DNA of 64,000 nucleotides from JALSKU01 sp964556545 (GTDB lineage Bacteria; Campylobacterota; Campylobacteria; Campylobacterales; JALSKU01), in the NCBI GenBank assembly GCA_964556545.1, contig CAZKWE010000092.1, forward strand, positions 1-64,000. Direction: 5' to 3'. Below, in pieces: positions 1-8,099 of the stretch (its first letter is position 1; the number at the start of each line of letters is the position of its first letter). Below the pieces are notes generated by a model that was not told the origin of the DNA, did no database searches, and saw only the letters and a program-made list of their open reading frames with translations. The translations under genes and the position numbers were made by a program.

Positions 1-443
1 AGTACGGTAATTCAAGTTTAATATTTATTTAATTCTACTGTGCAAGTTAGAAAATCTATAAGAACTCCATCCAAATAGTTTTCGAGCTTTTTTTATACCA
101 AAACCTATTTCAAAACTTACATATTTTCCTTCTTCTTTCAACTTTCACCCTTCTTCTTTCATTGTAATTGGCAAATACAGAAGCAAAAGCAAATTGTCAG
201 TTCTCATTTGGGGAATGGTATTAGATTGTGCAAAAAATAGCAATAAAAGTGATACAAAACAGTAAAAATTAAAAAATATTGAAAATGGTGCGAAATGACG
301 GCTAAAGAGCATAGAGATAGCTCAAAAGCAGATGCAACCTAACCAAAGAGATATAAGAGAAGATATCAAGATGGCGAATGAGGTTACAAACAGTAGAGGG
401 ATTGAGAGAGGAATGTAGATTTGACATTTGTCATCAAATATAA
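1..443. other. Non-coding, accessory-looking left margin
   Basis: I see no convincing gene here. A short plus-strand stretch at about 333-419 reads as a lysine/arginine-rich peptide ending at a TAG, possibly the tail of a decayed gene, but it has no recognisable domain. The last 23 bases are the promoter of the adjoining candidate ncRNA. The region lies on the 3' side of a tRNA-Met gene, a common insertion place for integrative elements, but no integrase is visible in the window. Confidence 0.4.
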
Positions 444-449
444 TATAAT
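421..449 (+). promoter_or_regulatory. Consensus sigma-70 promoter of candidate ncRNA
   Basis: TTGACA at 421-426 and TATAAT at 444-449 are both perfect consensus hexamers and are separated by exactly 17 bases. Campylobacterota promoters usually lack a clear -35 box, so this is unusually strong. The expected start near 455-458 falls at the first base of the structured element. A small palindrome (TGACA-TT-TGTCA) overlaps the -35 and could be an operator. Confidence 0.7.
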
Positions 450-455
450 TAAACA

Positions 456-590
456 TCTAAAAACTAAGAGAGGTGGAAATACGGGATTCCATTACCCTCA
501 CGCCCTTTGGCTTTTTAAGCAGGGGGGACTGGCGTGGCAAGATGCGGGGAGCTTCCCTCCCGCCTCTTAGTTTTTAATCTCTTTTTTATA
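456..590 (+). ncRNA. Candidate structured ncRNA, family not recognised
   Basis: A GC-rich stretch in AT-rich surroundings, bounded by a perfect 13-base inverted repeat (458-470 and 564-576, TAAAAACTAAGAG and its complement). Inside, three further stems can be drawn by eye: GUGGAA with UUCCAU (about 474-495), CACGCC with GGCGUG (about 500-536) enclosing GCUU/AAGC, and GCGGG with CCCGC (about 544-563). The result is a four-way, cloverleaf-like fold. The closing stem is followed by U-rich sequence to about 590, which could terminate transcription. It starts where the perfect promoter predicts. I compared it from memory with SRP RNA, 6S, tmRNA, RNase P and the common riboswitches and found no match. 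It could instead be a small palindromic repeat. Confidence 0.5.
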
Positions 591-794
591 ATCTTCTTTG
601 AATTTCTCACTAAAAAAGAGTATATTTTTATAGCATTTTCTCATCTGCTTTTTTCGTATAAAAAACAGAGTTCCTAATTCATTGTAGAAATTATTTTTAG
701 ATATTGAATACAAAACATATTTGCCATCAACTAAAGATATAAAATTGCACAAACCATCTTCTTGATAATCACAACTTGCTACGGTGTTGTCTAT
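567..794 (-). pseudogene. Small ORF or gene remnant
   Basis: An open frame on the minus strand gives a lysine-rich peptide of about 60-75 residues ending YKKEIKN. It has no ATG: it is open back to a TGA at 795-797, and the only internal start is TTG at 752 without a good ribosome binding site. Its stop codon lies inside the right terminal repeat of the candidate ncRNA. A different frame has ATG followed by nine codons just upstream, which would suit a frameshifted remnant. No domain recognised. Confidence 0.25.
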
Positions 795-1007
795 TCATTT
801 CAAAAATAAATTATATCATAAGATTTGATATGCTCCTCATTAATAAATTGAGAGGATTCTGGCTTTATAACGGAAATTGGACTATTACAGCCTCTTGCAT
901 TTTCTATGCCTAAAGTCGAAGGCTTTACGGCAAGGTTGCTAATCAAAGATATATAAAGTGTGGGAAAAAGTGTGGGAAGAAAAAACTTAAGTTTTTTCAA
1001 GTCTATT
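795..1007. other. Non-coding stretch 3' of tRNA-Met
   Basis: A 66-codon minus-strand frame exists (800-1000, starting MKKLKF), but its composition (serine/proline-rich with no hydrophobic core pattern) and the lack of a ribosome binding site do not persuade me that it is a gene. Nothing else is recognisable. Confidence 0.35.
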
Positions 1008-1027
1008 AAAACCCCTAAATTCAGGGC
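1008..1027 (-). terminator. Probable terminator of tRNA-Met
   Basis: Read on the minus strand just beyond the tRNA 3' end: CCCT-G-AATT-T-AGGG, a short near-perfect palindrome, followed by GTTTTAAT. Weak stem but in the right place. Confidence 0.4.
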
Positions 1028-1033
1028 TTAAAG

Positions 1034-1110
1034 TGGTAGCAGAGGGGGAACTCGAATCCCCGACCTCCGGCTTATGAGACCAGCGCTCTAACCAGCTGAG
1101 CTACCCTGCC
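1034..1110 (-). tRNA. tRNA-Met (anticodon CAU)
   Basis: The 77-base minus-strand sequence folds as a full cloverleaf. The acceptor stem GGCAGGG pairs with CUCUGCU, the D arm is GCUC/GAGC, and the anticodon stem CUGGU pairs with GCCGG around a CUCAUAA loop. The T arm is GGGGAUUCGAGUUCCCC and the CCA end is encoded. The anticodon stem lacks the three G-C pairs of initiator tRNA, so this is most likely elongator tRNA-Met. A tRNA-Ile2 with modified CAU is less likely but not excluded. Confidence 0.95.
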
Positions 1111-1155
1111 ACAAAAAAGAGATAGAATTATATTTAATATTTGCTTAATTTGTGC

Positions 1156-3165
1156 TTACCTTCCAAAAAGATTTAGTATCTGTTTCAAGGGCTCCTGAAA
1201 TTTTTTAGGTACTTTTTTATCTATCACTTTTTCTATTTTGTTTTTTATATATGATGAAGTATTTATCTTTACCTTTGGATGATGTATATCTCCTTGTATA
1301 TTTCCTTGTATATCTTTGTCTTTTATCTTAAGAATAAATGGTGCATTTATAGTTAATTGTTTTGTATCGATATTGGCGGAATATATTTTAAAAAGTGTAT
1401 TGGTTGAATTCATATCATATACGAATTTTACAAGATTGTCTTCTATGGTTCCTTGCAGTATACTGTTTTCGTATATCTCTTTTGTTATATCAAAACCACT
1501 TAGCATTAAAACCGTATCGCTTAACTCATTCTTTAAAATTCTACCGTTATTTAGGGCTATATAAAAATTTCCTTTTTTGTATTTTGGATTGTAAAACAAA
1601 TCAGCTTTTCCTTTTGCATCAAAAAATTGCGGATATCCAAATGTATCAGACAATTGTGCTACACTTATACCTAAAGCATTTACTTTGATATCTCCGTTTT
1701 TATACTCATAGGTTGTATTTGTATCAAATATATCTGTTTTTCCTTTTGATAACAAAATACCATCATACAGATTAAAATTCCCGTTAAATTTTGCACTTCC
1801 ATAAAGTTGCAAATTTGTCAAAAAGTATAGTTTTGAAAGATCCGGTATATTCAAAGTGTATTTGGCTTTTGTGTTTAAATCATTTATATCTGTTTGTCCG
1901 TCGGTTAAAATCATTTTAGCTACCGAACTGTTTATATCGGCTTGGAAATTTATATTTTTATTTTTAATTTTAGCATTATACAAAACTTCATAGGAAAAAT
2001 TTTTGGGCAATGTAAGGTTAAAATCTTTTTGAAATAAAGCATCATTCATACTGCCTTTGCTTAAAGTTGCATTAATTTCACCATTCATATCCTGTGTACC
2101 GATATGGTTAAGATATGTATCAAATTTAATATCTGCATAAGAGTATTTTGGCATACCTGCCATATAAAGTATCTTATCAAGTCTAAGACCCTGTGCATTT
2201 ACTTCCAATTTGTCATTGTAGCCAACAGCTTTTAAATTACCTCCGAGCGAAAAAGTAGAAACAAGATAACTTATATCATTTCCCTCTTTTTTCACTCTTC
2301 CCTCAGCTTTAAAACTTCCTTGAAAATTTTGTTTTGTTATACTTCTTAAAAGCTTCATATCAGGCACAATTAATGAAAAGTCACTATCTAAAGTTTTATT
2401 TTTTATATTGTATATTGTTTTATTGCTGATTAGTTTAAATATATTGCTGTTAAAATTTATACTTGAAAGTGTATCTTTTCCTTTTAAAAATGTTTTATCT
2501 TCAGCCCTAAAAATAAAACCCGGGGGTAGGGTTATATTGAAATCTTTTTTAATCAAAAGTGTATTTATACTTCCATAGGGGATATTTATATCGGCACTTC
2601 CTTTTAAACTCTCAGGATTCAAATCATCAAAATTTATATCTATATTTGCAACACCTGATACATAAGGCGGTTTACTTAAAAGAGTTAGCAATTGTGCAAT
2701 TCTTGCTTTTTTCATAAACAAATGCAGATTTTTTGCTTTATAATCTTCTATGGCGGTATCAAACTTTACGGATGATTCAAGCACTTTTCCGCCACCGGTT
2801 ACTTCAATATGTTTTATATCGCCTCTAAGTTTACCTTTGATATTTGCATTTGCAGGAGTTTTGATATATTTTGTAGAAACATTTTTAGCATTGACCGTAA
2901 AGTCCAAATCAAAACTTTTTTTCCATATATCTATATCACCGTTTAAAATTATTCGTATATTTTTATATAAATATGCTTCCAAATCCAAAAAATTGGGTCG
3001 AAGGGTAAAAGAGACCAGTTTCAAATCCACATCATAGTTTTTAACTATATAACTGTTTATGTACGGTCTTAAAAAAGTATTGCCGGTATTGGTAAAAAGT
3101 AGCAAAAAAGCTGATCCGAACAGCAAGATAACAAATAATAAAAAAGCACTCAATACTCTATACAT
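1156..3165 (-). CDS. AsmA/TamB-like inner-membrane-anchored envelope protein
   Basis: 669 residues. One N-terminal membrane segment (about residues 5-27) is followed by a very long periplasmic part made of repeating beta-rich units with alternating polar and hydrophobic residues (LKGSADINIPYG, MNGEINATLSKGS, YGSAKFNGNFNLYDG), typical of AsmA-like lipid-bridge proteins. The C-terminus is amphipathic and basic (about 635-669). Such proteins are thought to move phospholipids between inner and outer membrane. Start supported by AAGGAA before the ATG. It is a monocistron between tRNA-Met and groESL, on the opposite strand to the latter. Family assignment is by architecture; the exact subfamily is not known to me. 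Confidence 0.7.
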   Translation of the reverse strand: MYRVLSAFLLFVILLFGSAFLLLFTNTGNTFLRPYINSYIVKNYDVDLKLVSFTLRPNFLDLEAYLYKNIRIILNGDIDIWKKSFDLDFTVNAKNVSTKYIKTPANANIKGKLRGDIKHIEVTGGGKVLESSVKFDTAIEDYKAKNLHLFMKKARIAQLLTLLSKPPYVSGVANIDINFDDLNPESLKGSADINIPYGSINTLLIKKDFNITLPPGFIFRAEDKTFLKGKDTLSSINFNSNIFKLISNKTIYNIKNKTLDSDFSLIVPDMKLLRSITKQNFQGSFKAEGRVKKEGNDISYLVSTFSLGGNLKAVGYNDKLEVNAQGLRLDKILYMAGMPKYSYADIKFDTYLNHIGTQDMNGEINATLSKGSMNDALFQKDFNLTLPKNFSYEVLYNAKIKNKNINFQADINSSVAKMILTDGQTDINDLNTKAKYTLNIPDLSKLYFLTNLQLYGSAKFNGNFNLYDGILLSKGKTDIFDTNTTYEYKNGDIKVNALGISVAQLSDTFGYPQFFDAKGKADLFYNPKYKKGNFYIALNNGRILKNELSDTVLMLSGFDITKEIYENSILQGTIEDNLVKFVYDMNSTNTLFKIYSANIDTKQLTINAPFILKIKDKDIQGNIQGDIHHPKVKINTSSYIKNKIEKVIDKKVPKKFQEPLKQILNLFGR

Positions 3166-3232
3166 AAATATTCCTTTTTATTTAACTTTAGTCAATCTCA
3201 CTCAAGATAAATGAATTTTATCATTAAAATAC

Positions 3233-3261
3233 TTGACTTTTTTTTAATATTTCTGTAAAAT
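3233..3261 (+). promoter_or_regulatory. groESL promoter
   Basis: TTGACT at 3233-3238 and TAAAAT at 3256-3261 with a 17-base spacer, directly upstream of the CIRCE operator. The expected start site lies inside the operator, so repressor binding would block transcription. Confidence 0.65.
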
Positions 3262-3262
3262 T

Positions 3263-3289
3263 TCAGCACTCAAATAAAAAGAGTGCTAA
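3263..3289 (+). promoter_or_regulatory. CIRCE operator (HrcA binding site)
   Basis: TCAGCACTC, nine bases, then GAGTGCTAA. This matches the CIRCE consensus TTAGCACTC-N9-GAGTGCTAA in 17 of 18 arm positions. HrcA represses groESL through this element in many bacteria. No hrcA gene lies in the window. Confidence 0.93.
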
Positions 3290-3317
3290 AAAATCAATAA
3301 AAAATTAGGAGGCTGAT

Positions 3318-3587
3318 ATGAATTTTCAACCATTAGGTCAAAGAGTCTTAGTCGAGAGGCTTGAAGAGCCTACCACAACTGCAACCGGTATAATTATACC
3401 AGATAACGCAAAAGAGAAACCTTTAACTGCAATAGTAAAATCTATAAGCAAAGAAGTAGAAGAAGAAGGCAATATTGCAGTAGAAGACAAGATAGTATTT
3501 GCAAAATACTCAGGAACAGATATAACACTTGATGGAAAAGAGTATTTGGTGCTAAATACTGATGACATTCTTGGTGTATTGAAATAA
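3318..3587 (+). CDS. groES: GroES co-chaperonin (Hsp10)
   Basis: 89 residues, normal GroES length. It forms the heptameric lid of GroEL in the cytoplasm. Visible are the N-terminal PLGQRVLVER strand, the mobile loop around TATGIIIPDNAKEKP, and the C-terminal VLNTDDILGVLK. AGGAGG precedes the ATG. It is the first gene of the CIRCE-controlled groESL operon, 16 bases before groEL. Confidence 0.98.
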   Translation: MNFQPLGQRVLVERLEEPTTTATGIIIPDNAKEKPLTAIVKSISKEVEEEGNIAVEDKIVFAKYSGTDITLDGKEYLVLNTDDILGVLK

Positions 3588-3603
3588 GTAGGGAGGAATA
3601 AAA

Positions 3604-5241
3604 ATGGCAAAAGAGATAAAATACAGTGACGAAGTAAGAAATGAACTTTACACAGGTGTAAAAAAATTAAATGATGCAGTAAAAGTAACTATGGGACCAA
3701 GAGGCAGAAATGTACTTATCCAAAAAAGTTTCGGTGCTCCTGCTATAACAAAAGACGGTGTTTCGGTGGCAAAAGAAATTGAACTATCAAACACTATTGA
3801 AAACATGGGTGCTCAATTGGTAAAAGAAGTTGCAAGTAAAACTGCAGATGAAGCTGGTGACGGAACAACAACCGCTACAGTTTTAGCTCATGCAATTTTT
3901 AGAGAAGGTTTAAAAAATATAACTGCCGGAGCAAATCCCGTAGAAGTAAAAAGAGGTATGGATAAAGAAGTTGAAGCTATCATAGCCGAACTTAAAGCTA
4001 TAGCAAAAGAGGTGAAAGATAAAAAAGAGATAGCTCAAGTTGCAACTATATCAGCTAATTCTGATGAAAAGATAGGAAATCTTATAGCAGAGGCTATGGA
4101 AAAAGTAGGCAAAGACGGTGTTATTACAGTTGAAGAGGCAAAAGGTATCCAAGACGAACTTGAAGTAGTCGAAGGTATGCAATTTGACAGAGGTTATCTA
4201 AGTCCTTATTTTGTAACAAATTCTGAAAAAATGACATGTGAAATAGAAAATCCTTATATATTATTGTATGATAAAAAAATTACAAGTTTAAAAGACTTGT
4301 TGCCCGTACTTGAACAAATTCAAAAAACAGGAAAACCGCTTCTTATTATAGCCGAAGATATAGAAGGTGAAGCTTTGGCGACATTGGTTGTAAATAAATT
4401 AAGAGGTGTTTTAAATATCTCTGCGGTTAAAGCTCCCGGATTTGGAGACAGAAGAAAAGCTATGCTTGAAGACATAGCCATCTTAACAGGCGGTCAAGTA
4501 ATAAGCGAAGAACTTGGAAGAACACTTGAGAGTGCATCTTTGGATGACTTGGGAAGTGCCGGAAGTGTTATTATAGACAAAGACAATACAACTATCGTAA
4601 ACGGAGCAGGTGATAAGCAAGCTATAGAAGATAGAGTTAAAGTTATCAAAGCTCAGATAGAAGAGACTACAAGTGATTATGACAGAGAAAAACTGCAAGA
4701 GAGACTTGCAAAACTAAGCGGTGGTGTTGCAGTTATCAAAGTCGGAGCAGCAACAGAAACTGAAATGAAAGAGAAAAAAGACAGAGTTGATGATGCTTTG
4801 AGTGCAACCAAGGCAGCTGTTGAAGAAGGTGTCGTTATAGGCGGTGGTGCAGCTATCATTAAAGCCGGAAACAAAGTAGATTTGGGCTTGGAAGGCGATG
4901 AAGCTATCGGTGCCGCAATTGTTCAAAGAGCATTAAGAGCTCCATTAAAACAAATTGCCGACAATGCAGGATTTGATGCCGGAGTTGTTGCAAATGAGGT
5001 GGAGAAAAACAATGATGCAAACTATGGTTTCAATGCTGCAAGCGGAGAATATGTAGATATGTTTAAAGCAGGTATTATAGACCCTGTAAAAGTTGAAAGA
5101 GTAGCTTTGCAAAATGCAGTATCGGTAGCAAGCCTGCTTCTTACAACAGAAGCTACAGTAAGCGATATAAAAGAGGAGAAGCCTGCAACTCCTGCAATGC
5201 CTGATATGGGAGGCATGGGAGGCATGGGAGGTATGATGTAA
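3604..5241 (+). CDS. groEL: GroEL chaperonin (Hsp60)
   Basis: 545 residues, full length. ATP-driven folding chamber working with GroES in the cytoplasm. Present are the ATP-site motifs TMGPRGRNV (about 30-38) and DGTTTATVLA (about 87-96), the apical domain and KAPGFGDRRK, and the methionine/glycine-rich GGM tail. GGAGG precedes the ATG. Followed by a rho-independent terminator, so groES and groEL form a two-gene heat-shock operon. Confidence 0.99.
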   Translation: MAKEIKYSDEVRNELYTGVKKLNDAVKVTMGPRGRNVLIQKSFGAPAITKDGVSVAKEIELSNTIENMGAQLVKEVASKTADEAGDGTTTATVLAHAIFREGLKNITAGANPVEVKRGMDKEVEAIIAELKAIAKEVKDKKEIAQVATISANSDEKIGNLIAEAMEKVGKDGVITVEEAKGIQDELEVVEGMQFDRGYLSPYFVTNSEKMTCEIENPYILLYDKKITSLKDLLPVLEQIQKTGKPLLIIAEDIEGEALATLVVNKLRGVLNISAVKAPGFGDRRKAMLEDIAILTGGQVISEELGRTLESASLDDLGSAGSVIIDKDNTTIVNGAGDKQAIEDRVKVIKAQIEETTSDYDREKLQERLAKLSGGVAVIKVGAATETEMKEKKDRVDDALSATKAAVEEGVVIGGGAAIIKAGNKVDLGLEGDEAIGAAIVQRALRAPLKQIADNAGFDAGVVANEVEKNNDANYGFNAASGEYVDMFKAGIIDPVKVERVALQNAVSVASLLLTTEATVSDIKEEKPATPAMPDMGGMGGMGGMM

Positions 5242-5256
5242 TCATTCCTCTTCTTC

Positions 5257-5283
5257 AAGCCCCTTTTTTAAGGGGCTTTTTAC
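5257..5283 (+). terminator. Rho-independent terminator of groESL
   Basis: AAGCCCC, a T-rich loop, GGGGCTT and a T run, 16 bases after the groEL stop codon. Confidence 0.9.
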
Positions 5284-5447
5284 TTAAAGTTTTCCTTCAT
5301 CAAAAACAATCCTATCGATAAAAAATTTTTTGCCAAAATAAAATTTCTATAATTGTTATTTTATATAAGGTTTTACATTCATCTTTATTTCATCTTTATA
5401 GTGTATAATAATCGTATAAAAATAAAAAAACAGGTAAAGATACATAA

Positions 5448-5993
5448 ATGCATAATTTAAATCAAAGTATTTTTTTATGGATAAACAGTTTCGCAGGTAA
5501 AATCGGCATTTTAGACAATATCATGATATTGGTTGCCAAATTTTTGCCTTATCTTTTTATAATATTACTGTTTTATCTTTGGTTCAACAATAAAAAAAAC
5601 GAAGCTTTATATGCAGGATATAGTACTACACTTGGAGTAGGCATCAATCAAATCATAGGATTGTTTTACTTTCATAATCGTCCTTTTATGGATGGTATAG
5701 GGCAAACTATTTTAAAACATAAGCCGGATAGTTCCTTTCCTTCAGATCATACAACTTTTACACTTTGTATCGCCCTTATGCTTTTGACTTTCAAATCAAC
5801 AAGAATCATAGGAGCAGTAGCAACCATACTTGCTTTGTGGTGCGGTATGGCAAGGGTTTATCTTGGAGTGCATTATCCGTTTGATATTGCAGGATCCATT
5901 ATAGTATCTATTTTGGCAGTTTTGATTATAACTTTATTGAAACAAAAACTCTATACAATAAATCAATTTATCATTCGTTCGATATGGATATAG
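5448..5993 (+). CDS. PAP2-family membrane phosphatase (BcrC-like)
   Basis: 181 residues with about five membrane segments. The three phosphatase motifs are present: a RPF motif (HNRPFMDG, about residue 84), PSDH (about 99-102), and a late ARVYLGVHYPFDIAG (about 137-151). Members of this branch dephosphorylate undecaprenyl pyrophosphate on the periplasmic side to recycle the cell-wall lipid carrier, and some act on lipid A. The conserved F/Y-x-RP spacing and short length favour a BcrC-type undecaprenyl-PP phosphatase. AGGTAAAG lies upstream of the ATG. The MFS gene follows 21 bases later. Confidence 0.8.
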   Translation: MHNLNQSIFLWINSFAGKIGILDNIMILVAKFLPYLFIILLFYLWFNNKKNEALYAGYSTTLGVGINQIIGLFYFHNRPFMDGIGQTILKHKPDSSFPSDHTTFTLCIALMLLTFKSTRIIGAVATILALWCGMARVYLGVHYPFDIAGSIIVSILAVLIITLLKQKLYTINQFIIRSIWI

Positions 5994-6014
5994 ATTTTAA
6001 ACTAAAAAGTTAAC

Positions 6015-7166
6015 ATGGTAAATAAAAATATAATTGCATTGGGATTTGTCAGTTTTTTTACCGATATGGCTTCATCTATGATTACATCCATACTTCCTCT
6101 TTTTGTAGTTTATGTTCTTCATGAAGGAGTAGACAAACTTGGATTTATCGTGGGGATTGCCACTTTTGTATCATACGGGTTTAGATTTGTTTTCGGATAT
6201 CTTAGTGATAGATACAAAATAGTTAAACCTTTTGTAGTAACCGGATATTTGCTATCAGCTGTTACAAAACCGCTATTGTATTTTAGTAGCGGTTGGATAA
6301 GTGTCGCAACCTTAAGAGGAGTTGAAAGAATCGGAAAAGCCATAAGAAGTGCTTCAAAAGATACTCTTATATCAGCTTATTCAAAAGAAGGAAAAAGCGG
6401 AAAAACTTTCGGTTTTCACAAAACTATGGACATTGCAGGCGAACTAAGCGGAAGTATTATAGCATTTTTGACTCTTTATTATATTGGAAAAAGTGAGCAT
6501 ATATTTCGCACTATTTTTGCATGGACACTGCTTCCTGGCATATTTGCCGTAATTATAGTTATATTTTTTGTAAAAGATATGCCTTACAAATCAAAAAAAA
6601 CCGATACCGGTATAGCTTTAAAAGATGATATGCCGCTATTGCCTGTTTTGGTTTTATATTTTGTTTTTGTATTTTTTATGTTTAATGACTCTTTTTATAT
6701 CATAAAAGCCAAAGAAGCGGGATATTCGTTGGAATATATCCCTCTTTTAGTTATAATTTTAAATTTGACACAAACTTTTTTCAGCTATTTTTTTGGTCTC
6801 AAAATTGATAAATTCGGAGCAAAAAGAGTGCTTTTTATCTCTTTTGTTTTTGGGATAATTTCTATGCTGTCATTGTATTTTAACTTCATAATTACAGGCT
6901 TTGTATCTCTCGGACTGTTTACAGTTTCAAGCCTGAATGCCATAAGAGCCTATATATCAACCAATGCAAAAAACAAAGGAAGCGTATATGGATTTTTTTA
7001 TGGAGGAGTAGCCATAAGCGGAGCAACAGGGGCTTCTTTTGTCGGTCTTGTATGGAAATATTTCGGCGAAAACAAAGCTATAGCAATATCTCTAACGGCT
7101 CTTGTTGTTACAGGGATAGTTTTGAGGTATCTAATCAAAAAGAGTTCTGATAAATACAAGCTTTAA
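6015..7166 (+). CDS. MFS transporter
   Basis: 383 residues with about twelve hydrophobic segments. The loop between segments 2 and 3 carries GYLSDRYK (about 61-68), the major facilitator signature, and a related GLKIDKFGAKR sits in the second half (about 263-273). EIGKAIRS-like VERIGKAIRSASKDTL (about 103-118) is typical of a bacterial drug- or metabolite-efflux subgroup. Substrate unknown. Weak ribosome binding site; likely co-transcribed with the PAP2 gene 21 bases upstream. Confidence 0.75.
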   Translation: MVNKNIIALGFVSFFTDMASSMITSILPLFVVYVLHEGVDKLGFIVGIATFVSYGFRFVFGYLSDRYKIVKPFVVTGYLLSAVTKPLLYFSSGWISVATLRGVERIGKAIRSASKDTLISAYSKEGKSGKTFGFHKTMDIAGELSGSIIAFLTLYYIGKSEHIFRTIFAWTLLPGIFAVIIVIFFVKDMPYKSKKTDTGIALKDDMPLLPVLVLYFVFVFFMFNDSFYIIKAKEAGYSLEYIPLLVIILNLTQTFFSYFFGLKIDKFGAKRVLFISFVFGIISMLSLYFNFIITGFVSLGLFTVSSLNAIRAYISTNAKNKGSVYGFFYGGVAISGATGASFVGLVWKYFGENKAIAISLTALVVTGIVLRYLIKKSSDKYKL

Positions 7167-7282
7167 TTCAAATTATACATTGACATTGCTTCGATAAACT
7201 TTATATTTTTTCAAATCCATTTTGGCTATCTACCTTGCATTTGCACCGTTCTTTTTGGATTTTTATATTAATTTTATGAAGA

Positions 7283-7400
7283 TACGGCTTTAGCCGTACC
7301 ATCAAACCCAACAAAGCCTATCTATCTGTGCGACTGAAGTCGCACCTCCAAAACAACTTGTCACACTTCCAAAGTCTCCGAAAATACGGCTTTAGCCGTA
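7283..7400. repeat. Upstream REP-like palindrome cluster (three hairpins)
   Basis: Three 16-base near-perfect palindromes at 7283-7298 and 7385-7400 (TACGGCTTTAGCCGTA, identical copies) and 7329-7344 (TGCGACTGAAGTCGCA). Each has a 7-bp stem and a 2-base loop. On the minus strand the middle one is preceded by GGAGG. They lie just before the RAYT gene and match the set on its far side. Confidence 0.85.
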
Positions 7401-7442
7401 CCATTTAATACCACCACACAAAAAATATGCTAAAATACTCCT

Positions 7443-7979
7443 ATGAAAAACCACACAAACCTACCACACATAAGCGAATCCGGACTTTACCAATTTGTAA
7501 CTTTTCGCACAAAAGACAGTACGGATGAGTATATACTAAAACTTGCTTCACAACAAAACATAAAAACAAAACAACTTCAATACCAAATAGATAAATATTT
7601 AGATAACTCAAAAAAAGGTGCATACCTAAATGCAGATATACTAAAGCTAACAAAAGAATACCTGTTAAATTTAGATAAAAATATGTGTGAGATTGTAGCT
7701 TTTAGTATTATGCCAAACCATATACACCTAATCTTGATACAACATAACTCACTTCCAAAAATTATGCAAAAGATAAAAGGCTCTCTTGGGTTTATGATAA
7801 ACAAAAAGTTAAACAAAAGTGGAAATTTTTGGCAAAAAGATTATTTTGATAAGGCTATAAGAGATGATGAGCATTTTGAAGTTGTTTTGGAGTATATAAA
7901 AAACAATGCCTACAAAGCAGAGCTTATAGATGCTGATGATAGGTTTGTTTATGTGTATAATGATAATAGGTGCGACTAA
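7443..7979 (+). CDS. REP-associated tyrosine transposase (RAYT, Y1/HUH family)
   Basis: 178 residues. The HUH metal-binding motif is MPNHIHLIL (His93 and His95). The likely catalytic tyrosine is Tyr134 in FWQKDYFDKAIRD, and the N-terminal strand GLYQFVTFRT is typical of the family. RAYTs are single-copy relatives of IS200/IS605 TnpA that nick and join single strands at REP hairpins and are thought to have spread them. Palindromes of two related kinds flank the gene, and the last one overlaps its end: the final codons and TAA stop lie inside the hairpin at 7971-7986. Ribosome binding site weak. It appears intact. Confidence 0.9.
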   Translation: MKNHTNLPHISESGLYQFVTFRTKDSTDEYILKLASQQNIKTKQLQYQIDKYLDNSKKGAYLNADILKLTKEYLLNLDKNMCEIVAFSIMPNHIHLILIQHNSLPKIMQKIKGSLGFMINKKLNKSGNFWQKDYFDKAIRDDEHFEVVLEYIKNNAYKAELIDADDRFVYVYNDNRCD

Positions 7980-8057
7980 AGTCGCACTTCCAAAACAATC
8001 CCGGAGGTATGGCTTTAGCCGTACAACAAACACTCAGGAAGTACGGCTTCAGCCGTA
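7971..8057. repeat. Downstream REP-like palindrome cluster (three hairpins)
   Basis: Palindromes at 7971-7986 (TGCGACTAAAGTCGCA), 8009-8024 (TATGGCTTTAGCCGTA) and 8042-8057 (TACGGCTTCAGCCGTA). The last two are preceded by GGAGG and GGAAG, and the first by GGAAG when read on the minus strand. This conserved 5' tag would correspond to the short tetranucleotide that RAYTs recognise next to REP hairpins in enterobacteria. Confidence 0.85.
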
Positions 8058-8099
8058 CCATTTGAAGCAAAAATGGATTTTAAGATAGCAACTGCTATT

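Noticed and set aside
458..576. Retron msr/msd with a1/a2 repeats
   Set aside because: Terminal repeats and stems look superficially similar, but no reverse transcriptase is encoded downstream before the tRNA or anywhere in the window.
461..577. SRP (4.5S) RNA, 6S RNA or a riboswitch
   Set aside because: The GGAA tetraloop with AGCAG of SRP RNA is missing, the length and junction layout do not suit 6S, and no conserved core of TPP, FMN, cobalamin, SAM, Moco or preQ1 aptamers was found. Also no gene follows that a riboswitch could control.
800..1000. 66-codon minus-strand ORF
   Set aside because: No ribosome binding site, no domain, and low-complexity composition; treated as non-coding.
5199..5238. 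GGM tandem repeat at the end of groEL
   Set aside because: This is the normal GroEL C-terminal tail, not a repeat element.
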